A DNA stretch of 64,000 nucleotides, from the NCBI RefSeq assembly GCF_018742245.1, contig NZ_CP036132.1, positions 2,227,001 to 2,291,000 on the forward strand. The letters are read 5' to 3'. The notes beneath the pieces are model-generated. The model had not been told where the DNA came from. It saw only the letters and a list, made by a program, of their open reading frames with translations, and searched no databases. Source of the DNA: Bacillus mycoides (GTDB lineage Bacteria > Bacillota > Bacilli > Bacillales > Bacillaceae_G). The position numbers were made by a program, and so were the translations under genes. The stretch's first letter is position 1. Each line of letters begins with the position of its first letter. Shown here piece after piece: positions 45,944 through 55,478 of this stretch.

Positions 45944-45980
45944 AAAGAAGTTAACTTAGGTGAGGTTAACTTCTTTTTAT
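45944..45980 (+). terminator. Terminator of the 23-residue peptide gene
   Basis: A perfect 12-bp stem (45944-45955 with 45965-45976) and T-rich tail. Confidence 0.85.
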
Positions 45981-46090
45981 TTTATGTTGAGAAGGAATTA
46001 TATTTTTCTTATTGAAGTTTGTTTAAGTTAATTTCATATTAAGGGTAATTTTATGAAATACAAACAAACGAGAGAATAAGGAGTATTCAC

Positions 46091-46498
46091 ATGAATAATA
46101 GTATAAATTACACAATTGAACATCCAACGGATTTCAATGGATTATTAGCCTTATATGAATCTTTAGGATGGAATTCTCTTAAATTAACGGTTAATGAATT
46201 GGAACAAATGTGTAAACAAAGTTGGCATGTAATTTATGTTTTTGATGATAAGAAGTTAGTAGGGATGGGGCGTGTTATATCAGATGGAGTAATAACAGGC
46301 ATTATTTGTGGAGTAGGTGTATTGCCAAAGTATCAGTCTAGTGGCATTGGGAAAGAAATAGTGAAACGATTAATACAGCATTGTGAACACAATAAGGTTA
46401 TTCCGCAACTTATGTGTGTAGAAAATTTGCAATCTTACTATGAATCTATTGGGTTTGAGGCATTCTCAATTGGGATGAAAAAACATATTATAAGATAG
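46091..46498 (+). CDS. GNAT family acetyltransferase
   Basis: A 135-residue minimal GNAT: LYESLGWNSLKLT near residue 18, strand GMGRVISDGVITGIICGVGV near 57, acetyl-CoA loop KYQSSGIGKEIVKRL near 80, and NLQSYYESIGFEAF near 115. Small GNATs of this shape acetylate amines or amino groups; the acceptor is unknown. AATAAGGAG precedes the ATG. The MBL-fold gene begins 66 bases later in the same direction. Confidence 0.88.
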   Translation: MNNSINYTIEHPTDFNGLLALYESLGWNSLKLTVNELEQMCKQSWHVIYVFDDKKLVGMGRVISDGVITGIICGVGVLPKYQSSGIGKEIVKRLIQHCEHNKVIPQLMCVENLQSYYESIGFEAFSIGMKKHIIR

Positions 46499-46564
46499 CG
46501 TGGCTTTATATTTTCGGTGTACTTGTACATATGTTCAAACTTTATCATAAAGGAGCATAAAGTT

Positions 46565-47218
46565 ATGGAGATTGCTAAAGGAGTAGAGATGTTACATCTT
46601 GAATTCCAAGGGTATATTATTCACCCAATTCTTTTATGGGATGATGAAATGGCAGTTTTAATAGATACTGGATTTCCTGGACAAATTGAAGATATACAAG
46701 TAGAAATGGATAAGGTTGGAGTATCGTTTGGTAAACTAAAAGTCGTGATTTTGACGCATCAGGATATAGATCATATAGGTAGTCTTCCTGAACTATTACA
46801 AAACTGTGGAAGTAATATAACAGTCTATGCTCACGAGCTAGACAAGCCATATATCGAGGGGGAGTTACCCTTATTGAAGGATGCACAAGTACAGAATCCT
46901 CCGAAAGGAAAAGTGGATGATACTTTGATTGACGGTCAAGAACTTTCCTATTGCGGTGGTATTCTTATTATTCATACCCCAGGGCACACTCCTGGTCATA
47001 TTAGTTTATATTTGAGACAAAGTAAAACTCTTATCGCTGGGGATTCAATGTATAGCGTAAACGGAATTTTAGGGGGAATTCATGCCCCGACTACTTTGGA
47101 TGTAAAGGAAGCACACCAGTCTTTGAAAAAGTATTTAGATTTAGATATAGAATCCGTAGTTTGTTATCACGGTGGATTAAGTAAGGGGGAAATTAATGAG
47201 CAAATTCAAAGATTATAG
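46565..47218 (+). CDS. Metallo-beta-lactamase-fold hydrolase
   Basis: About 217 residues. The metal motif is LTHQDIDHIGS near residue 62 (Gln replaces the second His of HxHxDH, a common variant), with HTPGHTPGHISLY near 138, GDSMYS near 161 and YHGG near 203. This is the glyoxalase-II-like branch of the superfamily. The ATG at 46565 has AAGGAGC nine bases upstream; the frame opens earlier but without an RBS. A terminator follows at 47310. Confidence 0.87.
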   Translation: MEIAKGVEMLHLEFQGYIIHPILLWDDEMAVLIDTGFPGQIEDIQVEMDKVGVSFGKLKVVILTHQDIDHIGSLPELLQNCGSNITVYAHELDKPYIEGELPLLKDAQVQNPPKGKVDDTLIDGQELSYCGGILIIHTPGHTPGHISLYLRQSKTLIAGDSMYSVNGILGGIHAPTTLDVKEAHQSLKKYLDLDIESVVCYHGGLSKGEINEQIQRL

Positions 47219-47309
47219 AGAATAAAAATAACAAATTATCATTTTTTATGGAGTTATTATAAATAATGATCAACCTTTGATATGAAGAAAATTTATAATT
47301 AAAATAAAT

Positions 47310-47352
47310 AAGAGCATGTTTTGATCATTTTTCAACAACATGCTCTTTATAT
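47310..47352 (+). terminator. Terminator after the MBL-fold gene
   Basis: A perfect 11-bp stem (47310-47320 with 47337-47347). It may serve the converging TetR transcript as well. Confidence 0.7.
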
Positions 47353-47450
47353 TTGTTCTTTTATAAAGGTTAATAATATCAAATTAATGCAACCATATTT
47401 GAAAGGTATAGCTGTTATTCAATTAAGTAAATCTCATATTATATTCAATA

Positions 47451-48074
47451 TTAATGACTTAACCCATTCCAATAAAACGAAACGATTTGTTTTGCTAATT
47501 CATCTATATTTGCAAGAGTAGGATTGTGATTCTCATCTTTAAAATTCCCGATTGATAATAAAGTTACGAAAGCATGGGCAGCAAATTTAGGATCTCCTTT
47601 AGGTATTTCTCCAAGGGCCGTCGCATTATCGAGTGCTTTTTCCAATACATCATACATGTTATCCTCGGCATTTTTTAATTCCTTCAATTGCTCTTCAGAT
47701 AAGGATAGTTTTGCATCTTTCATAAAGTTCTTCATATCAATATCCATCGTTGCGTGTAAGTATACTGTAGCAAAGTCCAATAATCTTTCTTCCAAAGCCT
47801 TATTTGTAGAGAGGATTTGATCCATATTTTCTCTTATTCGTACCATCATTTGAATCATAGTAGCGGTAAATAAATCCGCTTTTGTTGAATAGTAATAGTA
47901 GACGGTTGCTTTTGTAACACCACATTCTTTCGCGACCTCATCCATCGAAACAACTTGATAATTTTGAGTGAGAAATAATCTAGTTGCAACTTCTAAAATG
48001 ATTGCTTTTGTAGATTTTGTATTTTTATTTTGACGAGGCCTTCCGAGAGGACGTTGTTTTTGATCCAAATACAT
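47451..48074 (-). CDS. TetR-family regulator of the adjacent MMPL exporter
   Basis: About 207 residues. The N-terminal HTH (ATRLFLTQNYQVVSMDEVAK, then ECGVTKATVYYYYSTKADLF) is the standard TetR pattern, followed by an all-helical ligand domain. I chose the ATG at 48074 because AGGAGC lies just upstream; the frame opens 17 codons earlier without an RBS. It is divergent from the MMPL gene with about 116 bases between, a layout in which the TetR protein normally represses the exporter. Confidence 0.9.
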   Translation of the reverse strand: MYLDQKQRPLGRPRQNKNTKSTKAIILEVATRLFLTQNYQVVSMDEVAKECGVTKATVYYYYSTKADLFTATMIQMMVRIRENMDQILSTNKALEERLLDFATVYLHATMDIDMKNFMKDAKLSLSEEQLKELKNAEDNMYDVLEKALDNATALGEIPKGDPKFAAHAFVTLLSIGNFKDENHNPTLANIDELAKQIVSFYWNGLSH

Positions 48075-48130
48075 TCGCTCCTGACATTTATGATTGAGAT
48101 AATTATAACATAATTTTTTAATCATTCTTG

Positions 48131-48167
48131 ATTAATTAACCGACCAGTATATATAATTAATATTGGT
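48131..48167. promoter_or_regulatory. Candidate TetR operator/promoter region
   Basis: Between the divergent genes lies AACCGACCAGTATATATAA. ACCGACCAGT resembles half-sites bound by several TetR repressors, and ACCA...TGGT recurs inverted across the AT-rich centre (to ATTGGT near 48163). The symmetry is imperfect. Confidence 0.45.
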
Positions 48168-48190
48168 GGGGAAAAGGAAGGTGGGTTTTT

Positions 48191-50419
48191 ATGAAAAAGC
48201 ACCCGTTAAATATGTTAGGGAAGCTTGTAGCAGGGAAGAATACGCAATGGATAACTTTATCGGTTTGGATTCTTATTACATTGGTACTTTCATTTACGTT
48301 GCCACAAGTAAACAGTATGAAAGAACCGAATCCGAAAAATTTACCTGAAACAGCTATGTCACAGCAAGCTGAAGCACTTATGAAAAAAGAATTTCCTAAT
48401 AATGCAGGAAATCCGTTGTTAGTAGTATGGCATCGAGATGGTGGATTACAGTCAAAGGATTATAAACTCATACAAGACGTTTATAAAGAATTAAAGGCCA
48501 GTCCTTTAAAAGAACAATCAACATTACCACCATTTGATACAATTCCAGAGCAAGTATTATCAAAAAGTGCATCAAAAGATGGTACATCATTTGTCACACC
48601 AATATTTTTTAATAAATCTGCTGGAACGGATATATTAAAAGGTAATTTAGAAGAGTTACGAAAAATAGTGAATAGTAAAGTGGATGAAGATCCGTTCAAA
48701 CAAAAAATTACCGACTCTGGTTTACATGTTCGATTATCTGGACCGGTAGGTATTCAAACGGATGCGGTAAGTTTATTTAGTCAAGCTGATGTGAAATTAT
48801 TAGTCGCTACTGTATTACTTGTATTGGTTTTATTAATTTTATTGTATCGCTCTCCAATTTTAGCAATTTTACCTTTACTTGTTGTTGGCTTTGCATATGG
48901 AATTATCAGTCCGACACTGGGCTTTTTAGCAGACAATGGATGGATTAAAGTAGATGCACAGGCTATATCAATTATGACTGTCTTACTGTTTGGAGCAGGA
49001 ACGGATTACTGTTTATTTTTAATTTCAAGGTATAGGGAGTATCTGTTAGAAGAAGAAAGTAAATATAAGGCACTGCAACTTGCGATAAAAGCTTCAGGTG
49101 GTGCAATTATAATGAGTGCACTAACTGTAGTATTAGGATTAGGAACATTATTGCTTGCACATTATGGAGCCTTTCATCGATTTGCAGTACCATTTAGTGT
49201 TGCTGTTTTCATAATGGGAATCGCTGCATTAACAATTCTTCCGGCATTATTATTAATTTTTGGTAGAGTTGCATTCTTCCCATTCATACCGAGAACAACT
49301 GCAATGAATGAAGAGTTTGCGAAAAAGAAAGTTTTAAAAGTAAAAACTACAAAGGGGGCCTTTAGTAAAAAGATTGGTGATATTGTTGTACGTAAACCGT
49401 GGACAATTATTATGCTAACTGTATTTTTATTAGGAGGATTGGCTTCATTTGTACCACGTATTCAATACACGTACGATTTATTAGAATCATTCCCGAAAGA
49501 TATGCCATCACGTGAAGGATTTACATTAATCACGGATCATTTTTCAGCTGGAGAATTAGCACCAGTAAAGATTGTAGTTGATTCAAAAGGAAAAGATTTA
49601 CCTATTAAACAAGAAATAGAGAAATTATCCTTTGTTAATAAAGTGAAAGAACCAATGAAGGGAAAAGAAAATAATCAATTGCAAATGTATGAAGTTTCTT
49701 TAGTGGAAAACCCATACTCAATTGAAGCATTAGATCAAATCCCTGAATTGAAAAATAGTGTAAAAAAAGTATTAAAAGACACAGGGATTAGTAATGCAGA
49801 AAATCAATTGTGGATTGGCGGGGAAACAGCTTCCTTATATGATACAAAACAAATAACAGAACGTGATGAAGCGGTTATTATTCCTGTGATGATTAGTATT
49901 ATCGCTTTATTATTGCTTGTTTACTTACGTTCTATCGTCGCGATGATCTATTTAATTGTAACTGTCGTTTTATCATTCTTCTCAGCGCTAGGAGCAGGAT
50001 GGATAGTACTTCACTTTGGTATGGGAGCTCCCGCAATACAAGGCGCGATACCGTTATATGCATTCGTATTTTTAGTTGCCTTAGGAGAAGATTATAATAT
50101 CTTTATGGTCTCAGAAATATGGAAAAATAGAAAGAAACAAAATCATGTAGATGCAGTAAAAAATGGTGTTATACAAACAGGAAGTGTAATTACATCAGCT
50201 GGTTTAATTTTAGCAGGAACTTTTGCAGTATTAGGTACGTTGCCAATCCAAGTTCTTGTTCAATTTGGTATTGTGACTGCAATCGGTGTATTACTAGATA
50301 CGTTTATTGTGAGACCATTATTAGTACCAGCAATTACAGTTGTATTAGGACGTTTCGCTTTTTGGCCAGGAAAGCTTTGGAAAGAAGAAAAGCAATTACA
50401 AAAAGAAGATACTTTATAA
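48191..50419 (+). CDS. MMPL/RND-type membrane exporter
   Basis: A 742-residue protein with two MMPL halves. Each half has one helix, a large outer domain (about 45-190 and 425-545) and a five-helix block. Conserved segments are FGAGTDYCLFLISRYRE (about 270) and ALGEDYNIFMVSEIWKNR (about 629), with the proton-relay Asp/Tyr residues of the family. In Gram-positive bacteria such proteins export lipids or hydrophobic drugs. AAGGAAGGTGG precedes the ATG. It is controlled by the divergent TetR gene and ends at a strong terminator. Confidence 0.92.
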   Translation: MKKHPLNMLGKLVAGKNTQWITLSVWILITLVLSFTLPQVNSMKEPNPKNLPETAMSQQAEALMKKEFPNNAGNPLLVVWHRDGGLQSKDYKLIQDVYKELKASPLKEQSTLPPFDTIPEQVLSKSASKDGTSFVTPIFFNKSAGTDILKGNLEELRKIVNSKVDEDPFKQKITDSGLHVRLSGPVGIQTDAVSLFSQADVKLLVATVLLVLVLLILLYRSPILAILPLLVVGFAYGIISPTLGFLADNGWIKVDAQAISIMTVLLFGAGTDYCLFLISRYREYLLEEESKYKALQLAIKASGGAIIMSALTVVLGLGTLLLAHYGAFHRFAVPFSVAVFIMGIAALTILPALLLIFGRVAFFPFIPRTTAMNEEFAKKKVLKVKTTKGAFSKKIGDIVVRKPWTIIMLTVFLLGGLASFVPRIQYTYDLLESFPKDMPSREGFTLITDHFSAGELAPVKIVVDSKGKDLPIKQEIEKLSFVNKVKEPMKGKENNQLQMYEVSLVENPYSIEALDQIPELKNSVKKVLKDTGISNAENQLWIGGETASLYDTKQITERDEAVIIPVMISIIALLLLVYLRSIVAMIYLIVTVVLSFFSALGAGWIVLHFGMGAPAIQGAIPLYAFVFLVALGEDYNIFMVSEIWKNRKKQNHVDAVKNGVIQTGSVITSAGLILAGTFAVLGTLPIQVLVQFGIVTAIGVLLDTFIVRPLLVPAITVVLGRFAFWPGKLWKEEKQLQKEDTL

Positions 50420-50420
50420 A

Positions 50421-50475
50421 AGAAGGTTGCCGATAAAGTCAGTAAAACTGATTTTTAGGCAACCTTCTTTTTTGT
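50421..50475 (+). terminator. MMPL gene terminator
   Basis: An 11-bp stem (50421-50431 with 50458-50468), an inner AGTCAGT/ACTGATTTT stem, then TTTTTTT. Confidence 0.88.
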
Positions 50476-50548
50476 TGGGATGATAAAGAATGGTCATTTT
50501 GAACAGGCTTCGAAAAATATAGAGTAAATGTATGACGAAGTTTTAAGT

Positions 50549-50578
50549 GCATCAAAATTTTTCTTAACAGACATAATA
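50549..50578 (+). promoter_or_regulatory. Possible sigma-G-type promoter for the germination operon
   Basis: GCATCA (from 50549) and CATAATA (50572-50578), about 17 bases apart, approach the forespore sigma-G consensus. The site lies 66 bases before the small membrane ORF. By-eye match only. Confidence 0.35.
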
Positions 50579-50643
50579 ATTCATAAGAAATTCCAATTTA
50601 GTGAGGAATTTCTAAAAATATGTATTGTTATAGGATGGTTAAA

Positions 50644-50769
50644 ATGTGGGACACGATTGTTTCGTATGTACCTGAGTGGAAAGTTTTTATACAAGCCTTT
50701 ATCGTACTTTTCATTCCATATATAATTTCAAGATTTTTTAGTTGGATTCGTACATTAGAAAAAGAGTAA
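50644..50769 (+). CDS. 41-residue membrane peptide at the head of the germination operon
   Basis: ATG at 50644 with TAGGA eight bases upstream encodes MWDTIVSYVPEWKVFIQAFI, one hydrophobic helix (about 14-28), and a basic-acidic tail ending RTLEKE. It sits 78 bases before the GerA-type gene, in the same direction and behind the promoter candidate. Some germination operons include a small membrane D subunit, but those usually have two helices and about 60-80 residues, so this may be a different accessory peptide. Confidence 0.55.
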   Translation: MWDTIVSYVPEWKVFIQAFIVLFIPYIISRFFSWIRTLEKE

Positions 50770-50846
50770 TATAACGAACTACGTTCAAGTGAAAATAAAT
50801 ATTGATATGTAAGAGAAGTATAAGAAGATTTTTGGGAGAAAGAGTG

Positions 50847-52427
50847 ATGAAGATGAAAGCACAGGATTCAATGGGTAATCAAAACCAAGGACAGGGTAAT
50901 ACATATGAGGATAAAACTACTAAAGTTTCTGAAGACTACTTTACAGGTGATTTCAACTTAGATTTAGAGGTCATAAAAAAAGAAGCTCTTGATAACTCGG
51001 ACGTTTATTGTCGAGAGTTTAATATCGGCGGGACTAGCATCCGCGCAGTTCTTGTTTTTGTAGAAGGGCTGTCAGATAAAGATCTTATTGATATGCACAT
51101 TTTGAAATCATTAATGTGTAATTTTCCTGATGAGTATAAAGATGAATCATCTAATGTGAAAGATAGTGTTTCAAAAGAGTTTATTAAAAACCGAGTTCTT
51201 CCTATTAGTGGAGTGGAAGAAGTACAATCTGTGCAAAAAATGATGTCAAAGGTGTTAATGGGTTCAACGGCATTATTAATTGATGGATTATCAGATGTAT
51301 TCATACTTAATACAAAAAAAGGAAAAACACGTAATATTGAAGAGCCAATATCAGAGGGATCGGTTAGGGGGCCACGGGTAGGTTTCACAGAAGTTTTATC
51401 GGACAATACTGCTTTGTTACGGTTACACGGTGAAAATGAAGGATTATCATTAGTGAAATTTCATGTAGGAGAACGGGCTAAGAAAGACTTGGTTGTTGCC
51501 TTTATGAAAGAGATTGCTGATCCAGAATTAGTAGAAGAAGTTAAGAAGAGAATTGAGAAAATTAATATTGATAATGTGCCAGAATCAGGTTATATAGAAC
51601 AACTTATTGAAGATAATTATCTTAGTCCTTTCCCGCAAGTACAGAGTACGGAACGTCCTGATAAAGTTATCGCTGCATTAATGGAAGGAAGGGTTGCAAT
51701 TTTATTAGATGGAACACCTTTTGTATTAATTGTTCCGGTTACATTTAGTATGATGATGCAATCACCCGAAGATTATTATGAACGCTGGATACCAGGTACG
51801 CTGATTCGGTTATTGCGCTTTGGAACGGCTATTATTTCTCTATTTGCTCCCGCTCTGTACATTTCATTTATTTCATTCCATCCTGGATTGATTCCAACTA
51901 AGTTAGCCATTTCAATTATAGGAGGGCGAGAAGGCGTCCCGTTTCCTGCAATTATAGAAGGATTATTTATGGAAATTGCAATTGAAATTTTACGAGAAGC
52001 AGGGCTACGACTACCTAAGCCTATTGGTTCAGCGATGGGAATTGTAGGAGGATTAATCATTGGGCAATCAGCTGTATCAGCTGGAATTGTGAGTCCCATA
52101 ATGGTAATTGTTGTGGCGGCCACAGCTATTTCTTCTTTTGCACTTTCTCATTATAGTACAGCAATTCCATTACGTATTCTTCGCTTTGTAGCTATGTTTT
52201 TCGCTGCTATATTCGGATTATATGGAGTTATTCTATTTTTCTTATTTATATGCAGTCATATTTCAAGGCTTAAAAGTTTTGGTGTACCTTATGCTAGCCC
52301 GGCTGTCTTATATCAATTTACCGATTGGAAGGATTTTATTGTTCGTATGCCAATTCAGATGATGAAGCGACGTCCAAAAATGTTGAATTTAAAAGACTAT
52401 GTACGGAAAGGTAGTGAAGAGGAATGA
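50847..52427 (+). CDS. Spore germination receptor, A subunit (GerA family)
   Basis: About 526 residues. A hydrophilic N-terminal region (1-270) precedes the GerA core with [20 protein letters not shown], then [17 protein letters not shown] and four or five membrane segments, ending in a basic tail. The A subunit sits in the spore inner membrane and, with B and C, detects nutrients and releases ions. The ATG at 50847 has GGGAG eight bases upstream; the longer TTG frame does not. The stop overlaps the next start. Which named receptor this is cannot be told from sequence memory alone. Confidence 0.93.
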   Translation: MKMKAQDSMGNQNQGQGNTYEDKTTKVSEDYFTGDFNLDLEVIKKEALDNSDVYCREFNIGGTSIRAVLVFVEGLSDKDLIDMHILKSLMCNFPDEYKDESSNVKDSVSKEFIKNRVLPISGVEEVQSVQKMMSKVLMGSTALLIDGLSDVFILNTKKGKTRNIEEPISEGSVRGPRVGFTEVLSDNTALLRLHGENEGLSLVKFHVGERAKKDLVVAFMKEIADPELVEEVKKRIEKINIDNVPESGYIEQLIEDNYLSPFPQVQSTERPDKVIAALMEGRVAILLDGTPFVLIVPVTFSMMMQSPEDYYERWIPGTLIRLLRFGTAIISLFAPALYISFISFHPGLIPTKLAISIIGGREGVPFPAIIEGLFMEIAIEILREAGLRLPKPIGSAMGIVGGLIIGQSAVSAGIVSPIMVIVVAATAISSFALSHYSTAIPLRILRFVAMFFAAIFGLYGVILFFLFICSHISRLKSFGVPYASPAVLYQFTDWKDFIVRMPIQMMKRRPKMLNLKDYVRKGSEEE

Positions 52428-53515
52428 TTACGAACTCAAAGGACAAAATTCCCACTTCACAAGCAGCTGTTATTCTTATCAATTATATACTTGCTATCGG
52501 AATTCTCACTTTACCTAGAACAGCAGCTGAGAAAGTACAAACTCCTGATGTTTGGATAACGGTTATTTTAGGGGGATTAATTGCGATAGTTGCAGGCATA
52601 ATTATCGTGAAGTTAAGTCAACAATTTCCTGAAAAAACATTTTATCAATATAGCCAAGAACTTGTAGGGAAATGGCTTGGAGTGTTAATTAGTTTGTTGA
52701 TTATCGGTTACTTTTTAACACTTTCTTCCTTTGAACTTAGAACGTTGGAAGGTATAACAAGTTTCTTTCTATTAGAAGGTACGCCTGACTGGGCTATTCT
52801 TATACCATTCATGTGGATAAGTCTGTATTTAAATCTAGGCGGAATAAATGCGATAGCACGCTTATTTGAAATTATTTTTCCAATTACAGTTTTTATTTTT
52901 TTAGTGACATCTTTTATGAGTATAGGAATATTTGAACTCGATAATCTTCGTCCTGTATTAGGATTAGGGATTGTTCCGGCATTAAAAGGCCTAAAAACAA
53001 CAACTATGGCATATTCGGGTGCTGAAATTATGTTATTACTTTTAGCCTTTATGAAGAAGCCGTCTCAAGGTGTAAGGGTTGTAATAATTGGCACTATGAT
53101 TCCTTTACTTTTTTATGTCATTACAGTTGTAATGGTTATAGGAGCATTTTCTATCGATGGTGTATTGGTGAGAACATGGCCTACAATTGACCTTATGAGA
53201 AGTTTTGAAATTCAAGGCTTAATTTTTGAACGGTTTGAATCTTTGTTATTAGTGATATGGATTATGCAAATCTTTGCAACATATACAATTTGTTATTATG
53301 CAGCTGCTTTAGGGTTAGCGCAGCTCTTTAATAAAAATATTCATTCCTTTTTGTATGGATTACTTCCGGTAATATATATCGTTGCTGAAGTTCCAAAAAA
53401 CATAAATGAGTTATTTGAATTTGGAAATATGATTAGTAACGCAGCAATAATTTTATTTGGTATTCTTCCGTTTCTTCTTCTTATGATTTCGAAGGGGAGG
53501 AAAAAAAAGGCATGA
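52424..53515 (+). CDS. Spore germination receptor, B subunit (GerB family)
   Basis: A 363-residue, ten-helix protein of the amino acid/polyamine-transporter-like GerB family: [20 protein letters not shown] at residues 13-32, [14 protein letters not shown] near 39 and [14 protein letters not shown] near 198. In known receptors this subunit binds the germinant. It starts within the gerA-type stop (ATGA) and its stop overlaps the C-subunit start, so translation is coupled. Confidence 0.93.
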   Translation: MITNSKDKIPTSQAAVILINYILAIGILTLPRTAAEKVQTPDVWITVILGGLIAIVAGIIIVKLSQQFPEKTFYQYSQELVGKWLGVLISLLIIGYFLTLSSFELRTLEGITSFFLLEGTPDWAILIPFMWISLYLNLGGINAIARLFEIIFPITVFIFLVTSFMSIGIFELDNLRPVLGLGIVPALKGLKTTTMAYSGAEIMLLLLAFMKKPSQGVRVVIIGTMIPLLFYVITVVMVIGAFSIDGVLVRTWPTIDLMRSFEIQGLIFERFESLLLVIWIMQIFATYTICYYAAALGLAQLFNKNIHSFLYGLLPVIYIVAEVPKNINELFEFGNMISNAAIILFGILPFLLLMISKGRKKKA

Positions 53516-54717
53516 ACCAAAATGTTAAAGGTAGAAAAATTATTATAAGCATAGCGTCAATAGTTTTTCTCTTAATACTTACAGGATGCTGGAGTAGTCA
53601 TGAAATTGAGGAGTTAGGTTTCGCCGTAGGTTTAGCAATAGATAAGGAAAAAGAAACAAAGATTGAAAAAGAAATTGAAGAAAAGGGCGGTGGATATAAA
53701 AAGAAGAATTTAATAACAACCACCTACCAATTTGTTAAAGCACAATCATCATCAGACGGAGGAAAAGGTGGAGTATCACAACAAAAAGCTTATATGAATG
53801 TTGCAGAAACAGGAGATTCTCTTCATCAATCAATACGTGAAGTTGCATTAAGAAGGCAAAGGCCTATCATTTTTCATCATACGAAAGTAATAGTTGTTAG
53901 TGAAAGTATCGCCCGAACATATAATTTAACGCAGTTATTGGACATCTACGTTCGTGATAATGAGATGAGACCTAGTTGCTTTATTATGGTCAGTAAAGGG
54001 ATAGCTAGTGATGCGTTAAAATCAAAAGAACCTGGGGAAATTCCAGCATTTCGCTTGATTGAAATCGAGGATAATCAATATAGATCCTCACGAATCTTAT
54101 CGCCGATGCCACTTGCAAAACTACCAGGAAAGGTGAAATCTGGGGCGAGTTTTCTTTTACCGAATGTGATTTCCATAAACGGAGAAGTAAAATATGTAGG
54201 TGCTGCTGTAATTAAGGGGAGCACAAAAAAACTCCGTGGCTTTTTGAATGAGAATGAATTAGAAGGCTTAATGTGGATAACCGCAAAAGGGAAAAGTGGC
54301 TTAGTGAAAAGTTATGATAAAAAGACAAAAAAATTAGTTATGTATGAAGTGAAAGCTATAAAAAGTAAAATTACGCCCCATGTTAAAGGGGATAAAATCT
54401 CTTTCGATGTCAATGTGCAGTCTGTGGGAAGGTTATCCGAAAACTGGTCTGAGTCAGAGGAGGCTTTTAAAAATACATTTCTCAAAAGGGCGGAACAATC
54501 TGCGGAGCAAGAAGTGAGGCGATTAGTGAAACAGACATTACAAAAAATTCAAAAGGAATATAAAACTGATGTTGCTGGCTTTAATACTAGTTTGAAAATC
54601 CAGTATCCAAAAGTATGGAAGAAAGTTGAAAAGGATTGGGATAAAGTGTTTAGTAAGACACCAATTAAATATAATGTAAAGCTAACCATTGAAGACTATG
54701 GCACGGAAGGTGCATAA
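53512..54717 (+). CDS. Spore germination receptor, C subunit lipoprotein (GerC family)
   Basis: A 401-residue lipoprotein. It has a signal peptide with lipobox LTGC and Cys26, followed by CWSSHEIEELGFAVGLAIDK, the typical GerC beginning. A lysine/glycine-rich insertion lies at about 45-90, then three alpha/beta domains with IFHHTKVIVVSESIAR near 120. It anchors to the outer face of the spore inner membrane with the A and B subunits. It starts inside the B-subunit stop and is the last gene before a terminator. Confidence 0.93.
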   Translation: MNQNVKGRKIIISIASIVFLLILTGCWSSHEIEELGFAVGLAIDKEKETKIEKEIEEKGGGYKKKNLITTTYQFVKAQSSSDGGKGGVSQQKAYMNVAETGDSLHQSIREVALRRQRPIIFHHTKVIVVSESIARTYNLTQLLDIYVRDNEMRPSCFIMVSKGIASDALKSKEPGEIPAFRLIEIEDNQYRSSRILSPMPLAKLPGKVKSGASFLLPNVISINGEVKYVGAAVIKGSTKKLRGFLNENELEGLMWITAKGKSGLVKSYDKKTKKLVMYEVKAIKSKITPHVKGDKISFDVNVQSVGRLSENWSESEEAFKNTFLKRAEQSAEQEVRRLVKQTLQKIQKEYKTDVAGFNTSLKIQYPKVWKKVEKDWDKVFSKTPIKYNVKLTIEDYGTEGA

Positions 54718-54740
54718 CGAAGAAACAACAAAAAATATAC

Positions 54741-54793
54741 AAAAGCTCTGAAGAATGAATTTTTTTATAAAAATGCTCCAGAGCTTTTTATTG
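54741..54793 (+). terminator. Germination operon terminator
   Basis: A 10-bp stem (54741-54750 with 54779-54788) with a long AT-rich loop and a T-run. Confidence 0.8.
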
Positions 54794-54899
54794 TACTTAG
54801 TAAATGAATAAGAAGATACATATTCCGTTTTAATATTCTTTATTTTATAATTATTTATAAGTGCTAGTAAATATAATCACTAAAAATAGGAGTGATGAA

Positions 54900-55424
54900 A
54901 TGACAATATTACCTATACGAAAAGATGAGGCCATAATTATTAATATGGCAAAACTATATTGTAAAGTGTTTGATAAAAGAAATTTTGATGAAATGGTAGA
55001 ACGAATTACAAGACATATGGGATATACAGATTTTAAAGGAGTAGTAGCAATAAATGATGAAAATGAAGTTATTGGTTTTACTTATGGTTATCGTTCTTTG
55101 GAAGGACAGTACTATAATCAATTAATGAGAAAATCATTAAATTCGGAACAAGTAGACCAATGGTTAGAAAATTGTTTTGAATTTGTAGAGTTAGCAGTTC
55201 ACCCGAAATATCGAAATGAGGGTCTTGGAACGAAATTACATAATGAATTATTAGAAGGGATTCCAAATAGAACAAGTGTTTTAACCACGCAAATAAACAA
55301 TGAAAAAGCGCGTTCTTTATATGGAAAATTAGATTGGATAAATGTATTGGAATCATTTCATCCAAGTAAAGATGATGTTCCATATGTAATAATGGGAAAA
55401 GTATTAAAAACAAAAGTGAATTAA
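54900..55424 (+). CDS. GNAT family acetyltransferase
   Basis: About 174 residues: GVVAINDENEVIGFTYGYRS near residue 40, strand FVELAVHPKYRNEGLGTKLH near 95 with the acetyl-CoA loop RNEGLG, and NEKARSLYGKLDWINV near 137. The acceptor is unknown. I chose the ATG at 54900 because AGGAG is seven bases upstream; the frame also opens at 54861 without an RBS. The GNAT-pentapeptide gene follows 54 bases later, probably co-transcribed. Confidence 0.88.
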   Translation: MTILPIRKDEAIIINMAKLYCKVFDKRNFDEMVERITRHMGYTDFKGVVAINDENEVIGFTYGYRSLEGQYYNQLMRKSLNSEQVDQWLENCFEFVELAVHPKYRNEGLGTKLHNELLEGIPNRTSVLTTQINNEKARSLYGKLDWINVLESFHPSKDDVPYVIMGKVLKTKVN

Positions 55425-55478
55425 TAACTTTGTTGTACATATAAGTTATTGGTTTATAACATTTAAGGGGAAAACAAA

